Assembly: GCA_002376325.1 (NCBI GenBank) | Contig: DFMR01000155.1 | Coordinates: 1-19,353, forward strand | Direction: 5' to 3' | Length of the DNA stretch: 19,353 bases | Source: Proteobacteria bacterium UBA3588 | GTDB taxonomy: Bacteria > Pseudomonadota > Gammaproteobacteria > Thiohalomonadales > Thiohalomonadaceae | Part shown: positions 13,697 through 19,353 of the stretch, in pieces | Layout: each line of letters starts with the position of its first letter | Numbering within the stretch: position 1 is the stretch's first letter | Notes under the pieces: generated by a model | Database searches by the model: none | Seen by the model: the letters and a program-made list of their open reading frames with translations, nothing else | Told to the model about the DNA's origin: nothing | Made by a program: the position numbers and the translations under genes

Positions 13697-14455
13697 ATGA
13701 AGCGGATAATTTTGGCGTTGCTGTTACTGATGAGTGTGTCGCCGCTCTATGCCACGACGCTGGACGGAACGCTGCGCTGGGTGCGGCGCGTGGAACTGAG
13801 CACCCCGGTCTCGGGTGTGGTGCGCAAGGTGGATGTGCATGCGGGCGATGAGGTGGCCAAGGGACAGCTGCTGTTGAGTCTCGACGATCGGGGATTCAAG
13901 GCGCAAGTGCAGAAGGCCGAGGCCGAGGTGATCAAGGCCCGTGGCGCGCGCGCGGAAGCGGAACGGGAGCTGGCACGGGCCAAGGATCTCTACGATCGCA
14001 CTTTGCTGTCCGATCACGAATTGCAGGTGGCAAAGATAGCGGCGGCAAGCGCCGCGGCCGATTTCGAAAGCGCCAAGGCCGATTTGACGCTGGCGCGACT
14101 CCATCTTGAATACAGTCACGTGCGGGCGCCGTTTCACGCGGTGGTGTTGCGGCGCAGCGTCGAAGAGGGGCAGACGGTCGTGACGCGGATGCAGAGCGTG
14201 CCGTTGCTGACGCTGGCGGAGATCGGCCGCATGCTGGTGCGCATTGAGGTAGGCGACGCGCAATTGGCGACGCTGAAGCGGGGTGAACAGGTGGCAGTGC
14301 GCGTAGGCGCCAGGAGTTATACCGGCACGGTGCGTCGCATCGGTATGGAACCGGTGACTGGGAGCGGGGGAAAATACGCGCTGGATATCGTATTCAGCTA
14401 TCCGTCCGCCGACGGCCTGCATGCCGGTGAAAGCGCCGTCGCGGTATTGCCCTGA
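13697..14455 (+). CDS. Periplasmic adaptor (HlyD/RND membrane-fusion family)
   Basis: A 252-residue exported protein with a signal peptide (1-20) and the adaptor layout: a first lipoyl half (VSGVVRKVDVHAGDEVAKGQLLLSLD, about 38-63), a coiled-coil hairpin (about 66-128, rich in Ala, Glu and Lys), the second lipoyl half (LEYSHVRAPFHAVVLRRSVEEGQTV, about 137-161) and a beta-barrel domain to the end. Length is short for the family (usually 320-400) because the distal membrane-proximal domain is reduced. ATG 13697 has AGGTGGAG just upstream. The TGA shares its A with the acyP ATG. With the TolC-type gene it forms two parts of a tripartite system with no pump beside it. Confidence 0.92.
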   Translation: MKRIILALLLLMSVSPLYATTLDGTLRWVRRVELSTPVSGVVRKVDVHAGDEVAKGQLLLSLDDRGFKAQVQKAEAEVIKARGARAEAERELARAKDLYDRTLLSDHELQVAKIAAASAAADFESAKADLTLARLHLEYSHVRAPFHAVVLRRSVEEGQTVVTRMQSVPLLTLAEIGRMLVRIEVGDAQLATLKRGEQVAVRVGARSYTGTVRRIGMEPVTGSGGKYALDIVFSYPSADGLHAGESAVAVLP

Positions 14456-14721
14456 TGCCGTGTCTGCGCTGCTTGGTGGGCGGCCGGGTACAAGGGGTGT
14501 GGTATCGCGCCTCCACCCAGCGGCAGGCGCAGGCGCTGGGCATCACCGGCCACGCCCACAACCTGCCGGATGGGCGGGTCGAGGTTCTCGCCTGCGGCGA
14601 CACGGGGATGTTGGAGCGGTTACAGGCCTGGCTGTGGCAGGGGCCGCCGGCGGCGGAGGTGGTCGAGGTTCAGTGTGAAACAGTCGATTGTGAGTGCCCG
14701 GCGGCGTTTTTGACCGGTTGA
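14455..14721 (+). CDS. acyP: Acylphosphatase
   Basis: An 88-residue cytosolic enzyme that hydrolyses acyl phosphates such as 1,3-bisphosphoglycerate or carbamoyl phosphate. The phosphate-binding loop GRVQGVWYR carries the catalytic arginine (Arg18), and the catalytic asparagine (Asn36) is in HAHNLPDGRVEV. Length matches the family (about 90). Its ATG overlaps the adaptor stop by one base, so it is the last gene of that run, though its function has no clear relation to efflux. The stop is 34 bases from the convergent transglycosylase stop, and I see no clear terminator between them. Confidence 0.94.
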   Translation: MPCLRCLVGGRVQGVWYRASTQRQAQALGITGHAHNLPDGRVEVLACGDTGMLERLQAWLWQGPPAAEVVEVQCETVDCECPAAFLTG

Positions 14722-14755
14722 CGCGGCGCTACGGTGGCGTCACGATTTTCTGCCT

Positions 14756-15325
14756 TTACTTGAACCAACGGGTGCGCAGCGCCTGATAGATACGTTGCGG
14801 ATATTTATAGCTGCCGCCGCTGCCGTTGTAGCGGGCGAGAGCGAGCGTGATGTTATTGTGTTCCATATCCATGTAGTAGCGCAGAATGGTACAGCCCATT
14901 CGAAGATTGGTGCGGATATTGAACAGGTTGTCATGAGGATGTCCGATCTCCGCCAGCCAGAACGGCATCACCTGCATCAGTCCCTCTGCGCCGGCGTTGG
15001 AGATGGCGAATCGGTCGAAGTTACTCTCGACGTCGATGAGGGCCAGTACCAGTTCAGGCGGTAACTTGACCCGGGTCGCTTCGTAATAGACCGTTTCGAG
15101 CAAATGCAGACGGCGGTCGGCGTCGGGAATCCTGCGTTTCAATCGTGTCGACATGTCGGTCAGCCACACCTCGGCGGTGAAGCGATCCGGTACCGTTCCT
15201 TGCTCTGCCATGGCGATCGCCAGGCGTTGCCGTAGATTTTCGTCGACTGCGGGGGCGGCGTGGGCCATTGGGCCGCACAGAGCCCCCAACAACAATAAGA
15301 TGGTCAACCAACGGCTTCGTCGCAT
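14756..15325 (-). CDS. Lytic transglycosylase (SLT family)
   Basis: A 189-residue exported murein-cleaving enzyme. The signal peptide covers residues 1-23 (cleavage after AHA). The SLT domain runs from about 85 to 185: catalytic Glu100 in VESNFDRFAIS, then NAGAEGLMQVMPFW and ARYNGSGG, which are the three SLT motifs (E-S, G-L-M-Q, A-Y-N). It would cut the MurNAc-GlcNAc bond and form 1,6-anhydro ends. The N-terminal segment (25-80) is helical with no recognised domain. It begins 15 bases after the proS stop, so it is probably cotranscribed, a neighbour relation seen in related Gammaproteobacteria. No anomaly found. Confidence 0.93.
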   Translation of the reverse strand: MRRSRWLTILLLLGALCGPMAHAAPAVDENLRQRLAIAMAEQGTVPDRFTAEVWLTDMSTRLKRRIPDADRRLHLLETVYYEATRVKLPPELVLALIDVESNFDRFAISNAGAEGLMQVMPFWLAEIGHPHDNLFNIRTNLRMGCTILRYYMDMEHNNITLALARYNGSGGSYKYPQRIYQALRTRWFK

Positions 15326-15340
15326 AGTGTGCCGCGCGCG

Positions 15341-17053
15341 TCAGTCATGCCCGCCGCGGGCGCGCAGGAACGTGGTCAGTTCAGGGATGGCAACATCGCT
15401 CGGTTGTGGGTCGCGTCGCCCTTTATACTCGACGCTACCGGCGTCCAGTCCCCGCTCCGAGAGTACGATGCGGTGCGGGATACCCATGAGGTCGATGTCG
15501 GCGAAGATGACGCCGGGCCGCTCCTTGCGGTCGTCGAACAGCACTTCGTAGCCGGCGTCCTGCAACTCGCGGTACATCTGTTCGGCCGCCGCCGCCAGCC
15601 GCTCCGATTTGTGCATGCCGATGGGGACTAACGCGACTTGGAACGGCGCGATCGTCTGAGGCCAGATGATGCCGCGCTCGTCGTGGTTCTGCTCAATGGC
15701 GGCGGCGACCACTCGCGATACGCCGATGCCGTAGCAGCCCATGGTCATGGTCGCGGACTGGCCGTTCTCGTCCAGTACCGTGGCCTTCATCGACTCCGAG
15801 TATTTCTTCCCGAGTTGGAAGATATGTCCCACCTCGATGCCGCGTTTGATCTGCAAGTTGCCTGCGCCGTCCGGGCTGGGATCGCCGTCCACCACATTGC
15901 GTAGATCCGCCACCTGCGGCAGCGGCAGGTCGCGCTCCCAGTTGATGCCGAAGTGGTGCTTGCCGTCGCTGTTGGCGCCTGCGGAGAAATCGGCCATTTG
16001 GGCCACGGCGCGGTCGGCGATGATCGGCAGCGGCAGCTTGACCGGTCCGAGAGAGCCGGGGCCGGCGCCGATCGCCTCGCGGATCTCCGCCTCCGATGCC
16101 ATCACCAGGGGGCTGGCGACCGCGGGCAGCTTGGCGGCCTTGATGACGTTCAGCTCATGGTCGCCGCGCACCAGCAGGGCCACCAAGCCCCCTTCGCTGT
16201 CGTGGACCACCAGGGTCTTGACCGTCCGCTCGATGGGTTGGTCGAACTGCTCCACCAGTTCGGCAATGGTCTTCGCCTTGGGCGTGTCCACCACGCGCAA
16301 CTCTTCGGCGGGGGCCGGACGCCCACCGGCAGGTGCCAACGCCTCGGCCATTTCGACATTGGCGGCGTAGTCGCTGCCGTCGGAAAAGGCGATGGCGTCC
16401 TCGCCGGAATCGGCCAGGACGTGGAATTCGTGGGAGCCGGTGCCGCCGATGGCGCCGGTATCGGCCATCACCGGCCGATATTGCAGCCCGAGCCGGTCGA
16501 AGATGCGGCAGTAGGTGGCGTGCATGTCGGCATAGGTCTGTTGCAATGACGCTTCGTCCAGATGGAAGGAATAGGCATCCTTCATCAGGAACTCGCGGGC
16601 GCGCATCACGCCGAAGCGCGGCCGGCGCTCGTCACGGAATTTGGTCTGGATCTGATAGAAGTTGGCCGGCAGCTGTTTGTAGGAACGCAATTCGTTGCGG
16701 CACAGATCGGTGATGATCTCCTCGTGTGTGGGACCGAAGCAGAAGTCGCGTTGGTGGCGATCCTTCAGCCGCAGCATCTCTTCGCCCATCTGGTCCCAGC
16801 GGCCCGACTCCTGCCACAGTTCCGCCGGCTGCACCGCCGGCATCAATACTTCCAGGGCGCCGGCGCGATCCATCTCCTGGCGTACGATGGACTCGACCTT
16901 GTGCAGTACCCGCAGTCCCAGCGGCAGCCAGGTGTAGAGGCCGGCGGCCAGCTTGCGGATCATGCCGGCACGCAACATGAGCTGGTGGCTGATGACCTCG
17001 GCGTCGGCAGGGGTCTCCTTAACGGTGGCTATCAGGTAGCGGGATGCGCGCAT
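15341..17053 (-). CDS. proS: Prolyl-tRNA synthetase (bacterial type with editing domain)
   Basis: A 570-residue class II aminoacyl-tRNA synthetase that charges tRNA-Pro. The N-terminal MRASRYLIATVKETPADAEV is the usual start. Motif 1 follows (KVESIVRQEMDRAGALEVLMP), then motif 2 with RDERRPRFGVMRAREFLMKD (about 140-160), an inserted YbaK-type editing domain (about 220-400) that removes mischarged Ala, motif 3 (GCYGIGVSRVVAAAIE, about 442-457) and a C-terminal anticodon-binding domain. Length equals E. coli ProS (572) closely. The frame is open to 17167, but those residues have no homology and ATG 17053 has AGGAGAG upstream, so 17053 is chosen. It lies 86 bases after the tautomerase stop. Confidence 0.97.
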   Translation of the reverse strand: MRASRYLIATVKETPADAEVISHQLMLRAGMIRKLAAGLYTWLPLGLRVLHKVESIVRQEMDRAGALEVLMPAVQPAELWQESGRWDQMGEEMLRLKDRHQRDFCFGPTHEEIITDLCRNELRSYKQLPANFYQIQTKFRDERRPRFGVMRAREFLMKDAYSFHLDEASLQQTYADMHATYCRIFDRLGLQYRPVMADTGAIGGTGSHEFHVLADSGEDAIAFSDGSDYAANVEMAEALAPAGGRPAPAEELRVVDTPKAKTIAELVEQFDQPIERTVKTLVVHDSEGGLVALLVRGDHELNVIKAAKLPAVASPLVMASEAEIREAIGAGPGSLGPVKLPLPIIADRAVAQMADFSAGANSDGKHHFGINWERDLPLPQVADLRNVVDGDPSPDGAGNLQIKRGIEVGHIFQLGKKYSESMKATVLDENGQSATMTMGCYGIGVSRVVAAAIEQNHDERGIIWPQTIAPFQVALVPIGMHKSERLAAAAEQMYRELQDAGYEVLFDDRKERPGVIFADIDLMGIPHRIVLSERGLDAGSVEYKGRRDPQPSDVAIPELTTFLRARGGHD

Positions 17054-17139
17054 GGTGAAGCTGACTCTCCTGGCAAGGCAATGATCGTCCGCTGCCGCGA
17101 TGGCGGCACGGAGTGTGCGGATATGATAATCGAGAGCGA

Positions 17140-17484
17140 CTAAAACGTCGCGCCATTCCAGCCCCACAGCGGGCCGCTGGCGTTGGAAAATTCAATATAG
17201 ATGCGGTCGCGGGGGACCCCCAGCTCCTGGCCCAGCAAATCGCAGAGCGCGGCCGACAGCCGGGCGGTTTCCCCGCCGGGCAGGCCGATGCTCTTGAGTT
17301 CGAGGTAGGCAAGGGGATCGGCGCTGCCGCCGAACAGCATCGGCTGGCCTTGTTCCAGGCTCACCATCACGTAGCGTTCCGACTTACCCAGCAGGCCGGC
17401 CACTTCACGCGAGGCGCGCGTCAGCAAGGTCGCCGTCGCAGCCTCCGTCACATTCTGATTGGTTCTTATCAACAGGTAAGGCAT
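17140..17484 (-). CDS. MIF-family phenylpyruvate tautomerase-like protein
   Basis: A 114-residue protein of the macrophage migration inhibitory factor superfamily, expected to trimerise. Pro2 follows the start Met, so removal of Met would expose the catalytic N-terminal proline; Lys34 in LLGKSERYVMV matches the second active-site residue, and the C-terminal IYIEFSNASGPLWGWNGATF matches the family end. The bacterial substrate is not known. It lies 11 bases after the DUF4124 stop and 86 before proS, all on the same strand, so it may be in one transcript with both. ATG 17484 is fixed by the required Met-Pro. Confidence 0.92.
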   Translation of the reverse strand: MPYLLIRTNQNVTEAATATLLTRASREVAGLLGKSERYVMVSLEQGQPMLFGGSADPLAYLELKSIGLPGGETARLSAALCDLLGQELGVPRDRIYIEFSNASGPLWGWNGATF

Positions 17485-17495
17485 GGGGCGGTCAA

Positions 17496-17936
17496 CTACT
17501 TGCAGTACTTGTCGATCTGGTCCTGGGTTTCCTTGATTTTTGCCTTACGCTCGTCATCGCCGAGTATCACGATCTCGCCCTTGTCGTTTTTGACACGGCG
17601 GTGCGTGGTGAATACATCGAGATTTTGTTTGGCAATCGCGCAGTTTTTCTTGTAGACCTCGGCCTGCAGCTTATCCATTTTTTCGTCGCCGGTCGGCGGC
17701 GGCGGCGGGGTCAACTCGTCGCGCGCCTTTTGCAAATTTTCGTCCGGTGCCGTTTCCGACGGCGGTGGCGGCGGGGTCAACTGTTGATATTGCCCTTGCG
17801 GCGGCGGATCCTGCGTGTAGTGGACATTGCCTTGGGCATCCGTCCATTTGTACAGCCCTGCGGCACCCGCGCTGCCTGCCAGCAGCAGAGATGCCGCCAT
17901 GACGATGGCAGGCCAAAAGCTGATTTCCCTGGTCAT
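17496..17936 (-). CDS. DUF4124 domain exported protein with polyproline runs
   Basis: A 146-residue exported protein. The signal peptide covers residues 1-26, and the DUF4124 core YKWTDAQGNVHYTQDPPP follows at 29-46; this small beta motif occurs in many proteobacterial envelope proteins of unknown role. Two TPPPPP stretches (prolines 55-59 and 77-81) follow, encoded by a 16-base direct repeat (17701-17716 and 17767-17782, 66 bases apart, in frame). The C-terminal 60 residues are charged and helical, with two cysteines (Cys99 and Cys145) that could form a disulfide. Five consecutive prolines twice would stall ribosomes without EF-P. ATG 17936 has GAGGGA upstream. A promoter lies upstream at 17991-18018. 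Confidence 0.86.
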   Translation of the reverse strand: MTREISFWPAIVMAASLLLAGSAGAAGLYKWTDAQGNVHYTQDPPPQGQYQQLTPPPPPSETAPDENLQKARDELTPPPPPTGDEKMDKLQAEVYKKNCAIAKQNLDVFTTHRRVKNDKGEIVILGDDERKAKIKETQDQIDKYCK

Positions 17937-17990
17937 GGTAACGGTATTCCCTCGCAGCTGACGTATATCGGTAGGGGTGTTGATGCCTCT

Positions 17991-18018
17991 ATTATCGGTT
18001 TTTGCTCGCTGTGCACAA
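17991..18018 (-). promoter_or_regulatory. Probable promoter for DUF4124 (tautomerase) transcript
   Basis: On the minus strand TTGTGC (18018-18013), a 16-base spacer and GATAAT (17996-17991), a good sigma-70 match (4 of 6 and 5 of 6). Start expected near 17984, about 48 bases before ATG 17936. Confidence 0.45.
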
Positions 18019-18033
18019 GGGGGACGGCCAGAA

Positions 18034-18145
18034 ACCGCGAAGTCCGGCGCACTCGGACTTGACCTCGACCGCGATTCTCAGTAGCTTCCCATCTTCTAGC
18101 CGTCATCTTTTCGCAACACGCCCGTTTTCGCGGGCTTTATTTTCT
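18034..18145 (+). promoter_or_regulatory. Candidate attenuator leader of ilvB
   Basis: The 223-base gap before ilvB contains a hairpin GCCCG-TTTTCG-CGGGC (18120-18135) followed by TTTATTTTCT, a terminator placed directly before the AGGAG ribosome site (18146-18150). Upstream is a perfect 7-base stem AAGTCCG/CGGACTT (18040-18046 with 18054-18060). Two copies of ACCGCGA (18034-18040 and 18068-18074) can each pair by CCGCGA with TCGCGG (18128-18133) on the terminator's 3' arm, which would open the terminator. A short open frame (17983-18084, 33 codons, TAGGGG upstream) spans the first hairpin and includes several Leu codons, without a Val/Leu/Ile run. Transcription attenuation is common for ilv operons; here it is inferred from structure alone. 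A known ilvB-associated RNA motif is an alternative. Confidence 0.45.
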
Positions 18146-18159
18146 AGGAGACTTCTGCG

Positions 18160-19353
18160 GTGGAACTGTCCGGTGCCGAGATCATCGTCCGTTTCCTCGA
18201 GGACGAGGGCGTCGAGTGTCTGTTTGGCTATCCGGGGGGTGCGGTCCTGCATATCTACGATGCCTTGTACAGGCAGGACAAGGTCAAGCACATCCTGGTT
18301 CGTCACGAGCAGGCCGCAACTCATGCGGCCGACGGCTATGCCCGTTCCAGCGGCAAGCCGGGTGTGGTGCTGGTAACGTCGGGACCGGGCGCCACCAACG
18401 CGGTCACCGGTATCGCCACGGCCTACATGGATTCGATTCCTATGGTGGTGCTGACCGGCCAGGTCAACAGCAGCCTGATCGGCAACGACGCGTTTCAGGA
18501 AGTCGACTCGGTGGGCATCACCCGCCCCTGTGTCAAGCATAACTTCCTGGTCAAGGACGTTACCAAGCTGGCCGAGACCTTAAAGAAGGCCTTTTACTTG
18601 GCGACCACCGGCCGTCCCGGCCCGGTGGTGGTGGATATCCCCAAGGACGTGACCGCCAACCGGACCAAGTACGTCTATCCCAAGACAGCGAATATGCGCT
18701 CCTACAATCCGGTGGTGAAGGGGCACGTCGGTCAGATCAAACGGGCGGTGACTCTGCTGCTGGGCGCCAAGCGGCCGATGCTCTATACCGGCGGCGGCGT
18801 GGTCCTGGGCAATGCTGCCAAGCAACTCACCGATTTTGCGCGCCTGCTCGGCTACCCGGTCACCAACACCTCCATGGGACTGGGCGGCTACCCCGGCACC
18901 GACAAGCAGTTCGTCGGCATGCTCGGCATGCACGGCACCTACGAGGCCAACATGGCGATGTCGCATTGCGACATGCTGCTGGCCATCGGCGCCCGCTTCG
19001 ACGACCGCGTCACCGGCAACGTGAAGAAGTTCTGCCCGCACGCCAAGATCATCCATATCGACATCGATCCGGCTTCCATCTCCAAGAACGTGAAGGTGGA
19101 TATTCCCATCGTCGGTAATGTCGACAATGTCCTCAAGGATATGATGAAGCTGATCAAGGCGTCGGGCGAGGCGCCGGACGGCGATGCCCTGGGCAAATGG
19201 TGGAAGCAGATCGAGGAGTGGCGCGCCAAGGAGTGCCTCAAATACGATCACAGCTCCGATTTGATCAAACCGCAGTATGTGCTGGAGAAGCTCTACCAGA
19301 TCACCAAGGGCGACGCCTTCGTCACCTCCGACGTGGGCCAGCACCAGATGTGG
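18160..19353 (+). CDS. ilvB: Acetolactate synthase large subunit, partial (runs off right edge)
   Basis: 398 codons with no stop before the edge; about two thirds of a typical 570-590 residue subunit. It is the TPP-, FAD- and Mg-dependent enzyme that condenses two pyruvates (or pyruvate and 2-oxobutyrate) in valine, leucine and isoleucine synthesis. The N-terminal PYR domain carries catalytic Glu50 in VRHEQAATHAADGYAR and the GYPGGAVLHIYDAL block; SGPGATNAVTGIATA and GRPGPVVVDIPKDV follow, and the central FAD-binding domain includes YTGGGVVLGN and ARFDDRVTG. The window ends in TSDVGQHQMW, at the start of the TPP-pyrophosphate domain. The start is GTG 18160, nine bases after AGGAG. The ilvH/ilvN small subunit is expected next but lies outside. 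IlvB and IlvI types are not separable here. Confidence 0.95.
   Translation, partial: MELSGAEIIVRFLEDEGVECLFGYPGGAVLHIYDALYRQDKVKHILVRHEQAATHAADGYARSSGKPGVVLVTSGPGATNAVTGIATAYMDSIPMVVLTGQVNSSLIGNDAFQEVDSVGITRPCVKHNFLVKDVTKLAETLKKAFYLATTGRPGPVVVDIPKDVTANRTKYVYPKTANMRSYNPVVKGHVGQIKRAVTLLLGAKRPMLYTGGGVVLGNAAKQLTDFARLLGYPVTNTSMGLGGYPGTDKQFVGMLGMHGTYEANMAMSHCDMLLAIGARFDDRVTGNVKKFCPHAKIIHIDIDPASISKNVKVDIPIVGNVDNVLKDMMKLIKASGEAPDGDALGKWWKQIEEWRAKECLKYDHSSDLIKPQYVLEKLYQITKGDAFVTSDVGQHQMW

Noticed and set aside
14722..14755. Shared terminator between acyP and the transglycosylase gene
   Set aside because: The 34 bases hold no stem of useful length; only a short TTTT occurs.
17054..17167. N-terminal extension of ProS by 38 codons
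   Set aside because: The extra residues have no counterpart in ProS, whereas ATG 17053 begins the usual N-terminus and has AGGAGAG upstream.
18580..19344. Open frame of 254 codons on the minus strand
   Set aside because: Antisense to ilvB, whose frame has full family motifs.
1..19353. CRISPR arrays, tRNA/rRNA genes, insertion sequences, phage or integrase genes
   Set aside because: No direct repeats with regular spacing, no tRNA-like clover pattern and no transposase or integrase motif were seen on either strand.

Overview
The window reads as a chromosomal segment of a GC-rich gammaproteobacterium. Gene content and order (purN-purM, then DUF2066 / CDP-alcohol transferase / PerM / hda, then DUF2069-wrbA-arsC) match, as far as I recall, a block shared by pseudomonads and purple-sulfur or sulfur-oxidising Gammaproteobacteria. 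A SoxW/TlpA-type thioredoxin pair with an outer-membrane channel leans towards the latter, but genus cannot be fixed from the sequence. Coding density is high. I see no IS element, phage gene, CRISPR array, tRNA or rRNA, and no intergenic stretch exceeds 300 bases.

Layout. Bases 1-2613 (minus): a TonB-dependent receptor followed by a YfiR-like periplasmic protein that runs off the left edge. 2770-4472 (minus): purM-purN, steps of purine synthesis. 4602-8005 (plus): four tightly packed genes: a DUF2066 periplasmic protein, a CDP-alcohol phosphatidyltransferase, a PerM/AI-2E family permease and Hda, the DnaA regulator. 7998-9344 (minus): arsC-wrbA-DUF2069, convergent with hda and overlapping its stop. 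9476-10580 (plus): two DUF4398 envelope lipoproteins, the second with a LysM domain, each behind a similar TTGACA promoter and closed by a strong intrinsic terminator. 10693-14721 (plus): a YqhA-family membrane protein, two periplasmic thioredoxin-fold proteins, a TolC-family channel, a periplasmic adaptor and acylphosphatase. 14756-17936 (minus): DUF4124 protein, MIF-family tautomerase, prolyl-tRNA synthetase and a lytic transglycosylase. 18160 to the right edge (plus): the biosynthetic acetolactate synthase large subunit, behind a leader with an attenuator-like terminator.

How the parts may work together. Most of the window is housekeeping (purines, replication control, tRNA charging, branched-chain amino acids). 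The stretches with most room for something undescribed are: (i) the thioredoxin / thioredoxin / TolC / adaptor cluster, which has no inner-membrane pump beside it; (ii) the ilvB leader, with a terminator and competing pairings; (iii) the paired DUF4398 lipoproteins with matching promoters; and (iv) the TonB receptor with its YfiR-like partner, suggesting an outer-membrane-to-periplasm signalling pair. All functional statements rest on motifs read by eye; no searches were run.
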